A stretch of DNA of 64,000 nucleotides, taken from assembly GCA_022072085.1 (NCBI GenBank), contig JAJVII010000013.1:1-64000 (forward strand), given 5' to 3'. Below are positions 51,336 to 60,511 of this stretch, one piece after another. The notes beneath the pieces were generated by a model that made no database searches, had not been told where the DNA came from, and saw nothing but the letters and a program-made list of their open reading frames with translations. The stretch's first letter is position 1. Each line of letters begins with the position of its first letter. This DNA is from Phycisphaerae bacterium (lineage in GTDB: Bacteria > Planctomycetota > Phycisphaerae > JAJVII01). The translations under genes were made by a program, and so were the position numbers.

Positions 51336-54300
51336 CTAACGAACCTCCTCCAGTTTGAGGCCATCGTAGCAAGCCGGGTTCTCCGGGTCCATGTTGTACA
51401 GGTATATCGCGCTGCTTCGCGGGTTGGGGTGCGATACGAACGTCGTTTCGAGTGTCTCCCACTCGCCGCGCTGGGTCGAGTTCAGGGCGGCCGACCGCCG
51501 GAACGCGGCGCCTTCCTCGTACTCGATGACGTGGGCGCCGGCCCACTGCGTGCCGGTCCGCCGGATCATGGCCTTGAAGCGGTACTTGCAGTTGGGCTTC
51601 AGCGGGGTGATCGAGATCAGCATCCCGCCCGGGGCGCTGACGCGATCCATCCTGACACATCGCCTCCCTTGGCCGGGGCTCTCGTCGCACGGCTTGGCGG
51701 CCCAGTAGTCGAGCCGGCCATCCCCATCGACATTCTCGAAGCCGCCGTTGACCAGCGCCGGACAGAGCATCGTCCATGCCTCGGCGTGGCTAGCCGGGTT
51801 CTTGGACCAGGCGATCCGGGCCGTCACCTTCTGCCATTGCGTCAGACCGGTCAGACGAGCCGCATCATAGAACGCAACCTGCCGCAAGAAGGGCGAACCC
51901 GCGGGCAACGCTTTCTCCTCCGGGTTGAAGCCCTTCGGCCAGTTGACCTTCCAGATCAGATTCTCAACCGGGCCGACCGGCTGGAAGATCGAGAGCACCG
52001 CCCCGTCGCGGCCGGGCTCCATGATCTGCTCGATCCACGGAATGGCCGCCAGTTCCGGTGAGACGACAGCGACGATCACGGCTACGGAGACCTGGTCCTT
52101 CGGCACGGGAATCGTCTGCGTCGGCTGGTCGGACGGGGCGATCTTCTCCACCCGGCCGTTCAGGCCGAAAAGGTGGACCGCGACCGGCTTGGCGCCGGCC
52201 AGCGGCGACAGGTCAACTTTGACCGTGGCGCCCTCCACGGCGTTCTCATTGAGTATCGTGATCGCGATCGCCTTGTTGCCGCCGTCCGTTCGCCAGAACG
52301 CCCGGGCTTCAACCGCCGGGTTGGAGACCGTCAGACCGACCGTGTCCTTGAAGACGGCCGGCCAATCGATGAACGGCCGAATCCGCCGTCGCAGGTCGAT
52401 GACCCGCTTGACCTCCTGATGGTAGCCGTGAATGTCGAAACGCTCGCCGTCGAGGAAGACGCGTCGGGCCTTCTGCGGCTGGGTCATCTTCCAGGTGTGA
52501 TTGGAGAAGCCATCGACGCACAGATACGACGGGAACGTGTAGCGGAAGACGTTCGGCGTCATCGTCGCCCCGGACATCAGGTGGAAGCCGACGTTCTCGC
52601 CCAGCACGTCGGAGCAGCCCTCGATCGCGCAGGCATAGTCGGGGTTGACCTTCCGCCCATCGCGAAGCGTCCTAGCCAGCAGGTCGCGACAACCGGCCGG
52701 CCACGTGTTCTCCCCGCTGTGGCCGTGCCGTTCGTTGAAGCAGCGGAACGGGCCGTTGCGGCCCATCACGTCCCAGTAGAATCCATCGGCCCCGTACTCG
52801 GTCGCGTAGAGCTTGGCCCAACCGGCCTGCCAGTCCTGCCAGCCCCGCGAGCCCAGGCACATCAGCCGCTCGGCTTCGTAGGGATGCTCCGTGGGCAGTT
52901 TCCCGTCAGGAGCACTCGTCAGGCCGTTCTCGTAATAGAACTCGACCGGCGGAGGCTGGAGTTCCCTCGGGATGTCGCTCCGCCTGCCCGTGCCCATGTC
53001 ATCGGCGCTCGACAGGGCAGGCCGCCAGCGATCGTACAGCGAGTAGAACATCACGCGCCCGCCGGCGTCATGGATCTTGCGGATCGCGGCCTTGAGTTCC
53101 TCGGGTCCGCCCAGGCGTGGGCTGGGGTAGACGTACATCTGCGTTTGGCCGTGGAACTTGTCGTCCTTGCCCCGGCTCATCGAGTCGATGCCCTGGCCCT
53201 GCACGTGCAGATACTCGATACCCATCCACTGCGCCTGGCGGTAGAAGTCCGACAATTGGCGAAACGGGATGTCGTTCTGCAACCCGACCAGCACCCAGCC
53301 GTTGGCCTGCCCAATCCAGACCGGCGGCGATGGGGCGGGCTGCCACGACTCGACCCATGCGCGATAGCGGTCGGCCGACGCGTGCCAATCGCCGACATGC
53401 ACCGCCAGTTCGGCCGGCGGAATCGGCGCCGTCGTCTTCGGAGGAACTACCACTTCCCGGCCGAGCGACAGGTCCATCCCATCGTCCGGCGCGGGCGATG
53501 CGTTCAGCCGGGTTGGCGTGAGCGACGAATCGCCAGTCGCTAGGTATAGGCCGCTCTTCTCGCCGGACAGGTCCATCCAGCCCATCACCCCCTGGCCTGG
53601 CCAGGTTGTCTGGCACCCCTGGGCCCTCGTGGCATCCTTTTCGATCTGGCCGCCCTGGTCCGGCTGGACGAGCGTCAGGCAATCGGCCGGGCCAGCCGGC
53701 CGGACCGACTGGAGTATCGGCATCTCGCAGGACGTGATTCTACGGTCCGAATGGTTGCGGATCTCGCCGCGGAACTGGGCGGAGCCGTCGTCCTTCAACT
53801 CGACGGTCACGTCGAGTTCGATGGCCAGATCGGCCACAGCGAACTTGAGGCGCGCGCGTTTCGGCGGCTGCGCTTCCACGTCCAACAGGCGAAGCCGCTC
53901 GAATGGCACGTGGTCGAACCCGTCGCCGTCCTTGTTCAGCAGTTCCAGTCCGACAAGGGGCAGCCTGGCGCCGACGGCGGAATACGCCTCGCCGGTTGCA
54001 AGGTTCTCGATCCCCGCCAGCGTCCCTGTCTTGCGACAGACGGTCAGCCGCAGGGGACCGCCCGTCAGGCTGACTCGGTCCGCCTTGTCGCTGAGGCCAA
54101 GCCGCGGCCGCGGCGCGACCTCCATCGTCAGATCGTCCAACAGGAAGTCCGCCGGGGCCGACACCTGGCTGATCCACAGGTTGTAGTCGCCCGTCTTCGG
54201 ACATCGCAGCGACACGCTGCCGCGCGTCCAGCCCGAGCCGTTCAACACGGCATGCGACAGAAATGAGGTCTGACCGATCGCGACGATGATCTGCCCGCCG

Positions 54301-54629
54301 GCCTTGATGTTGAACCAGACCGACACGGTCAGGACATCGCCGGCATCATGTCGGCCGAGGCTGCGGCAGGCGCCCTCAAATCCTCCGCCCATCGCGTTCC
54401 TGTTGTCGGTGACGACATGCAGGCAGCGCTGGCCGGTGCGGGCGGCGGGGCTCTTCTCCAGAGTGGTCGGCGTTCCGTACCGCGCCCACGGACCCAGGCC
54501 CGTCAATTCCATGTCGGAGTCGTCGCCGCCCGCGGCCGGCGAAGTCGCAGGCGGCGCGGCTGCCATGAGCGGCCGGGCGTGGCCCAGCAGGAGGCCCAGG
54601 CTGCCGATCGCGAACACGATCCGAATCAT
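51336..54629 (-). CDS. DUF6259-like secreted glycosidase with carbohydrate-binding ends
   Basis: A 1,097-residue exported protein. The frame is open to 55388, but that extension is a shadow of the beta-helix gene; ATG 54629 (GAGGG 8 bases upstream) starts a signal peptide (MIRIVFAIGSLGLLLGHARP). Residues about 45-165 look like a carbohydrate-binding beta-sandwich (WFNIKAGGQIIVAIGQTSFL, DDLTMEV). Then comes a beta-supersandwich and a TIM barrel typical of DUF6259. EYGADGFYWDVMGRNGPF holds Asp615 and Asp620 at the strand-4 position where retaining glycosidases have their nucleophile, and ACAIEGCSD holds Glu670. A second carbohydrate-binding-like domain ends the protein (WAGAHVIEYEEGAAF, IYLYNMDPENPA). 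Function on plant- or algal-type glycans is inferred from the family setting. It follows the beta-helix gene by 61 bp, likely one operon. Confidence 0.65.
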   Translation of the reverse strand: MIRIVFAIGSLGLLLGHARPLMAAAPPATSPAAGGDDSDMELTGLGPWARYGTPTTLEKSPAARTGQRCLHVVTDNRNAMGGGFEGACRSLGRHDAGDVLTVSVWFNIKAGGQIIVAIGQTSFLSHAVLNGSGWTRGSVSLRCPKTGDYNLWISQVSAPADFLLDDLTMEVAPRPRLGLSDKADRVSLTGGPLRLTVCRKTGTLAGIENLATGEAYSAVGARLPLVGLELLNKDGDGFDHVPFERLRLLDVEAQPPKRARLKFAVADLAIELDVTVELKDDGSAQFRGEIRNHSDRRITSCEMPILQSVRPAGPADCLTLVQPDQGGQIEKDATRAQGCQTTWPGQGVMGWMDLSGEKSGLYLATGDSSLTPTRLNASPAPDDGMDLSLGREVVVPPKTTAPIPPAELAVHVGDWHASADRYRAWVESWQPAPSPPVWIGQANGWVLVGLQNDIPFRQLSDFYRQAQWMGIEYLHVQGQGIDSMSRGKDDKFHGQTQMYVYPSPRLGGPEELKAAIRKIHDAGGRVMFYSLYDRWRPALSSADDMGTGRRSDIPRELQPPPVEFYYENGLTSAPDGKLPTEHPYEAERLMCLGSRGWQDWQAGWAKLYATEYGADGFYWDVMGRNGPFRCFNERHGHSGENTWPAGCRDLLARTLRDGRKVNPDYACAIEGCSDVLGENVGFHLMSGATMTPNVFRYTFPSYLCVDGFSNHTWKMTQPQKARRVFLDGERFDIHGYHQEVKRVIDLRRRIRPFIDWPAVFKDTVGLTVSNPAVEARAFWRTDGGNKAIAITILNENAVEGATVKVDLSPLAGAKPVAVHLFGLNGRVEKIAPSDQPTQTIPVPKDQVSVAVIVAVVSPELAAIPWIEQIMEPGRDGAVLSIFQPVGPVENLIWKVNWPKGFNPEEKALPAGSPFLRQVAFYDAARLTGLTQWQKVTARIAWSKNPASHAEAWTMLCPALVNGGFENVDGDGRLDYWAAKPCDESPGQGRRCVRMDRVSAPGGMLISITPLKPNCKYRFKAMIRRTGTQWAGAHVIEYEEGAAFRRSAALNSTQRGEWETLETTFVSHPNPRSSAIYLYNMDPENPACYDGLKLEEVR

Positions 54630-54690
54630 GTTGACGCCCTCGCAAGTCGGTGTCCGGTCTCTTCGGCGGGACGCCCGCGGCCGCCTGCCG

Positions 54691-56346
54691 TCAGGGCCTG
54701 GGGGCGTCGGCGCCGACGAGCCGGAAGGTGCAGTCGCCCTCGCGGCGGGTCGCGGTGACCAGGTCGCCGGCGGCGGTGCGGTTGGACTCCAGGACCGCCC
54801 CGGAAGTATGGTCCATCCAGATCGCGGCGCCCGAGTCGGTGATGCGGTTGAAGGCGACATAGCTGCCGAAGTCGCGGGCCAGGGCGATCGGCCGGCGGCC
54901 GGCCCAGGAGAGGGTGTTGTGCGTGATGCGGTTGGCCTGGAAGAGCCGGCCGGCCAGCAACTTGCCGTCGCCGATGTAGACGAAGGCGATCCCGCCGACG
55001 TGGTCGGGCTCGACGCGGGTGGCTCGGGAGGGCCAGGTGGCGGCGATGCTGTTGCCGCTGATGTCGTTGCCGGCGCAGGGGCCCTGGGGGCTGTCGGGGG
55101 CGTCCAGTCCCACGCAGCCGATGGTGATGCCGTACTGACGCGTGGTGCAGACGTTGCCGGTGATGCGGTTGTGCCAGGCGGCGCCCCACAAGCCGATGCA
55201 GGTGGCGTTGCCGCCGCCGCTGACCATGCCGGCGTTGTCGACGACGTTGTCGCTGATGACGTTGTAGAAGCAGCCGGCGGCGATCCAGATGCGGTCGCCG
55301 GCGGCCAGCCGGTCGGGCAGTTCGACGCTGGTGCGGGGCAGGTCGATCCAGGCGCGGCCGTCGGCGACGCCGCTGCCGACGACCTCAAGCAGCATGCCGG
55401 CGGCCTTGCCGGTGAGCAGGCCGACGTAGTAGTGGTCGGCCCAGCCGTCGGCGTAGGGGTGGCCGGGGTTGGCGGCGTCGGCCAGCGTCACGCGGAGGCA
55501 GTTGTCGTCCGCTGCTACCCCAGCCAGTGCAGCAACGGCCCGGGTAGGGTTCTGTGCGGCGTCGCCGGCGGGCGTTCGGCCCATGGAGTTGTCATAGCAG
55601 ATGCCCTCCTCGCGCAGGCGGGCGATCTGGTTGTTGGCGATGACATTGTGGGCGAAGAGCGTGCCCTGCCAGTGGCCGGCGTGGTCGCCTGTGGTGTAGC
55701 AACTGATGCCCTGGAGGCAGTTCTCGACGTAGTTGTTGGTGATGCGGTTGTGCCAGCCGCCGCGGAAGAGCAGTCCCTGGTTGGGGTGCAGCAGCGTGTT
55801 GCCGTCGAAGCGGCTGTAGCCGACGCCGCGCAGCAGAGTGGCATTGTAGAACAGTTTCGAGTCGCTGTGGTTGGCCCAGTAGTTGTCGCTGAACCGGATG
55901 TGGGTAACGTCGGAAGCCTCCAGCGCGTGGCCACGCATCGCCTCGAAGCGGCAGCCGACGATGCGAAGATCCATTGGCCGCGGCTTGCCGGGCTCGTCCG
56001 ACGCGACGCGGATGGCGCTGCCGTGGGCGAAGGCCGCGTCGCAGACGAACCGCAGGTCGCGCAGCGTGCAGCGCTCGGCAGGCGACAGGCCGGCGGACCT
56101 CGTGGACAGTCGGATCGTGCCGGGGCCTTCCAACGTGGTGTCGGCCGGCATCGCCACGCCCCCCGACAGCGTGAGCGTGACGCCCGCGGGGATGCGGACG
56201 TGGCGATGGTCGGTCACCGCCGCCCGCAGGGCAGCCGTGCCGTCGCCGGGGGGAGCGACCACCTCGAACACGCCGCCCGACTGGCCCCGGGCGGCGCCGG
56301 CGGGCGCGAGAAGCAGGATCACAACGAGCCATCGACGTGCTGCCAT
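54691..56346 (-). CDS. Secreted right-handed beta-helix protein
   Basis: A 551-residue exported protein with signal peptide MAARRWLVVILLLAPAGAA and a strong GGGAGG site before ATG 56346. It is built of short beta-strand/Asn-ladder repeats typical of parallel beta-helix proteins (NHSDSKLFYN, NRITNNYVENC, NVIANNQIARL, NVICDNVV-like units), as in pectate lyases, polygalacturonases and C5-epimerases. No complete pectate lyase or GH28 catalytic signature is visible, so it may be a lyase of another family or a binding protein. It is the first gene of a pair with the DUF6259-like glycosidase, consistent with joint breakdown of a uronic-acid-rich polymer. Confidence 0.75.
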   Translation of the reverse strand: MAARRWLVVILLLAPAGAARGQSGGVFEVVAPPGDGTAALRAAVTDHRHVRIPAGVTLTLSGGVAMPADTTLEGPGTIRLSTRSAGLSPAERCTLRDLRFVCDAAFAHGSAIRVASDEPGKPRPMDLRIVGCRFEAMRGHALEASDVTHIRFSDNYWANHSDSKLFYNATLLRGVGYSRFDGNTLLHPNQGLLFRGGWHNRITNNYVENCLQGISCYTTGDHAGHWQGTLFAHNVIANNQIARLREEGICYDNSMGRTPAGDAAQNPTRAVAALAGVAADDNCLRVTLADAANPGHPYADGWADHYYVGLLTGKAAGMLLEVVGSGVADGRAWIDLPRTSVELPDRLAAGDRIWIAAGCFYNVISDNVVDNAGMVSGGGNATCIGLWGAAWHNRITGNVCTTRQYGITIGCVGLDAPDSPQGPCAGNDISGNSIAATWPSRATRVEPDHVGGIAFVYIGDGKLLAGRLFQANRITHNTLSWAGRRPIALARDFGSYVAFNRITDSGAAIWMDHTSGAVLESNRTAAGDLVTATRREGDCTFRLVGADAPRP

Positions 56347-56586
56347 GGCGACCTCCCATTGAGCCTTGATGACGCCACGAACTTCTATGAGGGCAGGGCC
56401 TGAGTCAAGAGGAATCGTCCGGCGGCGTTCAGGTGCAGAGCATCTTGCGGTTCATTCTCCCGTGGCGGGTCGCTGGGCGGCCGAACAGGGTATGCGCGGC
56501 CTGGGCGGGTACTCTCCGGGAGCAGGATCGCGCCTGGCGTTCTGCGTGTCCTGAAGGTCGCGGGGACGCCCGCCGCCTCGGCACGC

Positions 56587-58413
56587 CTACCGCGGTTTGT
56601 CGCCGGCCGCCCCGTCCAGCAATGCGTCAGCCACCGCCAGCACGTCGCCGTCGCGGTGACGCGTGCACTCGGCCAGCCGCCGCCGCACGCGGTCGGCCGC
56701 GTGGCGGCAGTAGGCCCGCCCGATCAGCAGGTCGCGGGCCAACCCGCGGCCGTGGCCGTCGCCATCTCCGTCGGATGCGGCCAGCATCGCGTCCAGCTTC
56801 GCGATGACGGCGGCCATGGCGTAGATTTCGACGGCCGACAGCGCCACCCGCTGGTGGATGAGTTGGAGATCGAGTATCCGCTCTCGGTGCGTCGCCAGCA
56901 GCCGCGTCACCGTGCGGGCCAGCCGCCGCGTCAGCCTGGCCAGCCGCACGCCCTCGGCTCGCAGCTGCGGGCGAAGCCCGTCCAGCGCGCCATCGGCGGC
57001 GTGGCCAATCAGCACGTCGCGGAACTCGTGCCCGGCGAAGGCGGTCAGTCGGCCGATGTTGGCAATCGGGCGCCGCATCGCCCCCAGCACGGCCTCGAAC
57101 TGCTCGCCCACGCCCTTGAGCCCCATCAGCGCCACGAAGCTGGTCATCACCTCCGTCGTCCCCTCGACGATGCGGTTGATCCGCGCGTCGCGCAGCATCC
57201 GCTCCAGGCCGCGGTCGCGCATGTAGCCCTCGCCTCCGTGCACCTGCACCGCGTCATCGATCACCCGCCAGCCGGCCTCCGAGCAGAACAGCTTGCTGAT
57301 CGCCGTCTCCAGCATGATATCGCCGGCGTGGCCGTCAACCAGGCCGGCCGAAAGGTAGGTCAGCGCGTCCATCGCAAATGTCAATTCCCCCATCCGCGCC
57401 AGCTTCTGCTTGATCAGGTGGAAGTCGCCGATGCGACGGCTGAACTGCCGCCGCGTCCGGGCGTGCTCGACGCTGCGCGCCAGCGCCTCGCGTGCCCCGG
57501 CCAGGCAGCCGGCGCTCAGCGTGCAGCGGCCGTAGTTCAGCACCGTCAACGCCACCTTCAGCCCGCGCCCCATCTCGCCCAGCACGCGGTCGGCCGGAAC
57601 CTTCATCCCGTCAAACCGCAGCTCCGCCTGCCAGCTCCCGCGGATACCGCACTTGGAGCGGTTCTGTCGGACGACGTGAAACCCCTCCAGGTCCGGCGTG
57701 ACGATGAATGCGGAGACCTTGTCGTGCTGCCTGCCGTCGTCGTCGACGACCGCTGTGCGGGCCATCACCGTCATGAAGCCCGCGATGGCCGCGTTGGTCG
57801 CGTACTTCTTCTGGCCGTCGATGATCCAGTATTGCCCGTCTTCACTCAGTCGCGCCCTTGTCTGCACGTTGGCCGCATCCGAGCCGACCTCCGGCTCGCT
57901 GAGGCAGAAGGCGGCGAGCATGCGGCCGCTCGCCAGCTCGGGCAGCCAGCGGCGCTTCTGATCTTCAGTGCCGTTGAGCAGCAGCGCCTTGAGGCCGATC
58001 GACTGGTGTGCGCCGACCATGACGGCCGTGCCCGCGCAGTGCCGGGCGATCCGCTCCAGCACGCGGCAGTAGGCGGTGTGGCTGAATCCGCCACCGCCGT
58101 ATTCCGTCGGCACGGTCATGCCCAGCACGCCCAGCTCGCCCAGGCCGCGGATCACCTCGTCGGGGATCCGCTCCTCGGCGTCGATGCGGTCGGCGTCGAC
58201 CTGGTCGGCCAGGAACGCCTCGACTCGCGCGATCAGCTCGTCAGTTCGCGCCGCCTCGGCCGGATCCTGCCGCGGGTAGGGCATCAGCCGGTCCAGCCGC
58301 AGCCGCCCGAAGAACAGCGACCGCACGAAGCCCATCTCGGCTGCGCCATCGGACTCGATCAGGTCCTTGGCCTTTTCCATCTGCTGCCGGTCGCGCTCGC
58401 TCAGCTTGACCAT
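56587..58413 (-). CDS. Acyl-CoA dehydrogenase, VLCAD/ACAD9-like with C-terminal extension
   Basis: A 608-residue flavoenzyme oxidising acyl-CoA to trans-2-enoyl-CoA, the first step of beta-oxidation. ATG 58413 lies 13 bases inside the upstream gene's end, with GAGG 6 bases before it. Residues about 50-420 hold the ACAD fold: GVLGMTVPTEYGGGGFSH, AAFCLSEPEVGSDAA (FAD/substrate loop), YGRCTLSAGCLAGA. The catalytic base lies in INRIVEGTTEV, the same place as in VLCAD-type enzymes. Residues 430-608 are an extra helical domain as in VLCAD/ACAD9-type and some bacterial long-chain enzymes. Last gene of the beta-oxidation operon; the electron acceptor (ETF) is not in view. Confidence 0.88.
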   Translation of the reverse strand: MVKLSERDRQQMEKAKDLIESDGAAEMGFVRSLFFGRLRLDRLMPYPRQDPAEAARTDELIARVEAFLADQVDADRIDAEERIPDEVIRGLGELGVLGMTVPTEYGGGGFSHTAYCRVLERIARHCAGTAVMVGAHQSIGLKALLLNGTEDQKRRWLPELASGRMLAAFCLSEPEVGSDAANVQTRARLSEDGQYWIIDGQKKYATNAAIAGFMTVMARTAVVDDDGRQHDKVSAFIVTPDLEGFHVVRQNRSKCGIRGSWQAELRFDGMKVPADRVLGEMGRGLKVALTVLNYGRCTLSAGCLAGAREALARSVEHARTRRQFSRRIGDFHLIKQKLARMGELTFAMDALTYLSAGLVDGHAGDIMLETAISKLFCSEAGWRVIDDAVQVHGGEGYMRDRGLERMLRDARINRIVEGTTEVMTSFVALMGLKGVGEQFEAVLGAMRRPIANIGRLTAFAGHEFRDVLIGHAADGALDGLRPQLRAEGVRLARLTRRLARTVTRLLATHRERILDLQLIHQRVALSAVEIYAMAAVIAKLDAMLAASDGDGDGHGRGLARDLLIGRAYCRHAADRVRRRLAECTRHRDGDVLAVADALLDGAAGDKPR

Positions 58414-60509
58414 GATGTCCTCGCTTTCTCGCTTGCGGGTCGGGTGTCGGGCGACGGGCGCCGGTCCGACTCGCCGGCAACCGGCAACCGGTCCTTTGCC
58501 GCGGCCCCTTCCTGCCACACGCCGATGTCGCGGGCGTAGCTCATCAGCCCGCCGCGGAACGGCGCCAGCCCCAGGCCCAGCACTGTCGCCAGATCGACCG
58601 CGTCGGCCGACTCGGCCACCCCCTCGGCCAGCAGCTGCGCGCCGGCCTCGATCATCGCCCCCATCAGCCGTCGCTGGATCGCCTCTTCGTCGCCGGAAAA
58701 TGCGCCCTGCCCATTCTTCCAGACCAGCGGCGGCAGGGCGCGGTTCACGCGGCGGCGTCGGCCGTAGCGGTAGAAGCCGCGCCCGCTCTTGACGCCCAGC
58801 CAGCCGCGGGCGACCGCATGCTCGACGCCGGCTGGGGCGGTGGCGCCTTCGGCCAGCGACCCGCCGGCGCGGCCGAAGATGTCGGCCGCCACGTCCAGCC
58901 CGATCCGGTCCAGCAGTTCGAATGGCCCCATCGGCATGCCCCACCGCCGCATGGCCTCGTCCACGGTCGCTATGTCCGCCCCCTGCCCGGCCATCAGGAT
59001 CGCCTCGGCCAGGTAGGGGATCAGCACGCGGTTGACCACGAAGCCCGGCGCGTCGGCGACGACGACAGGTGTCTTGCCGACGGCCAGCGCCAGCGCGAAC
59101 GCGGCCGCGACGGCCGGCTCACCGCTCTGCTTCGCCCGCACCACTTCCACCAGCGGCATGCGGTTCACCGGGTTGAAAAAGTGCAACCCCACCACGCGGC
59201 GCGCGTCGCCGGCCGCCTCGCCCAACGCCGCGATCGACAGCGAGCTGGTGTTGGACGCCATTACCGCCGACGGCCCCGTCAGCGCGCCGAGCCGCTCGAA
59301 CACGTCGCGCTTCACATCGAGGCGCTCGGCCACCGCCTCGATCGCGAACTGCACGCGGCGCAGGCCCGTCCAGTCCGTCGCCGGCGAGACGCGGCGCATC
59401 GCGGCCGTCGCCTCCGGTCCGCTCATGCGTCCGGCCCGCACGTCCTCGTCCAGCAGCCGCCGCACGCGCCGCAGGGCCGCTGACGCAGCCTGTTCGCTCA
59501 CCTCGATCAGACGCACGGCTATGCCGGCTGCTGCCAGCGCGTGCGTGATGCCCGCGCCCATCGTTCCGCCGCCGACGACGGCCGCCTCGTGCACCTGCGG
59601 CGCCTCGGCGGCTCGCGGTGGGCCGCCGCGCCTGGCGGTCTGCCGCAGGAAAAACAGACGCATCAGGTTTCGACAGGCGTCGGTGTCGGCCAGCGCCAGC
59701 ACGGCGTCGCGTTCCGCGGCCAGGCCGACCGCCACGCCGCCGGCCAGGCCCGCCCGCACGACCTCGACGATCCGCGCCGCTGCGGGGTAATGTCCGTGCG
59801 TCTTGGCGAGCGTCCGCTTTAGCGCCCGCGCGAGGGCCCACGCCCGCAGCAGTGGCACAGCCGCGGCCAGCCTGTCCAGCCGCCCGGGACGGTGCCGGCG
59901 CGGCCGCAGCCGCACGTAACGCCGGGCAGCGGCGTGCAGCGCTTCGGGGCGCACCAGTTCGTCCACCACGCCGGCCGACCGCGCCTGGCGCGGCGTGAAG
60001 GTCCGGCCGGTCAGCAGGGCGGGCAACGCACGGGACAGGCCCACTGTCCGGGAAAGGCGCGTTGTCCCGCCCCAGGCCGGCAGGATTCCCAGCTTGCTTT
60101 CCGGCAGCCCGATGCGGATCGCCCCGGCGTCGGCCGACACCCGCCAGTCGCACGCCAGCCCCAACTCCAGTCCCCCGCCCAGGCAGTCGCCGTTGATGGC
60201 GGCCACGGTCGGCACGGCCAACGCCGCGACGCGCGACAGCACACGCTGGCCGGCGTCGATGAACCGCCGCATGGCCTGGGCGTCCATTTCGCGCATCGCG
60301 AACAGGTCGGCGCCGGAGGCGAAGTTGCCGGACTTGGCCGACGTGAAGATGACGCCGGCCGCCGCCCCGTCGCCCTCGATACGATTCAGCGCCGCGTCCA
60401 GTTCATCGAGCGTCTGCGGCGTGAAGGTGTTTACCGACGCCCCGGCCCGGTCCAGCCGCACAGTCCAGACCCCGTCGTCGTCGCGAACAATGTCGAGCAT
60501 GTCGGGCAT
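58401..60509 (-). CDS. fadJ: Fused enoyl-CoA hydratase / 3-hydroxyacyl-CoA dehydrogenase
   Basis: A 702-residue bifunctional beta-oxidation alpha subunit (FadB/FadJ type) that hydrates enoyl-CoA and oxidises the 3-hydroxyacyl product with NAD+. ATG 60509 lies 2 bases after the thiolase stop with GAGGAG 6 bases upstream. The hydratase domain (about 1-190) keeps both catalytic Glu residues, in GGGLELGLACDW and GLPESKLGILPAWGG. The dehydrogenase (about 290-702) has the NAD motif VVGGGTMGAGI, the catalytic His in GLHFFNPVNRMPLVEVV, and NRVLIPYLAEA with MPMGPFELLDRIGLDV. The C-terminus overlaps the acyl-CoA dehydrogenase start. It should work with the adjacent thiolase as a trifunctional-like complex. 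Symbol by similarity; fadB is equally possible. Confidence 0.9.
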   Translation of the reverse strand: MPDMLDIVRDDDGVWTVRLDRAGASVNTFTPQTLDELDAALNRIEGDGAAAGVIFTSAKSGNFASGADLFAMREMDAQAMRRFIDAGQRVLSRVAALAVPTVAAINGDCLGGGLELGLACDWRVSADAGAIRIGLPESKLGILPAWGGTTRLSRTVGLSRALPALLTGRTFTPRQARSAGVVDELVRPEALHAAARRYVRLRPRRHRPGRLDRLAAAVPLLRAWALARALKRTLAKTHGHYPAAARIVEVVRAGLAGGVAVGLAAERDAVLALADTDACRNLMRLFFLRQTARRGGPPRAAEAPQVHEAAVVGGGTMGAGITHALAAAGIAVRLIEVSEQAASAALRRVRRLLDEDVRAGRMSGPEATAAMRRVSPATDWTGLRRVQFAIEAVAERLDVKRDVFERLGALTGPSAVMASNTSSLSIAALGEAAGDARRVVGLHFFNPVNRMPLVEVVRAKQSGEPAVAAAFALALAVGKTPVVVADAPGFVVNRVLIPYLAEAILMAGQGADIATVDEAMRRWGMPMGPFELLDRIGLDVAADIFGRAGGSLAEGATAPAGVEHAVARGWLGVKSGRGFYRYGRRRRVNRALPPLVWKNGQGAFSGDEEAIQRRLMGAMIEAGAQLLAEGVAESADAVDLATVLGLGLAPFRGGLMSYARDIGVWQEGAAAKDRLPVAGESDRRPSPDTRPASEKARTSWSS

Positions 60510-60511
60510 GG

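Noticed and set aside
54630-55388. N-terminal extension of the DUF6259-like frame
   Set aside because: The extra 253 codons are Ser/Thr/Ala/Pro-rich antisense-phase reading of the beta-helix gene. A proper signal peptide and ribosome site start at 54629.
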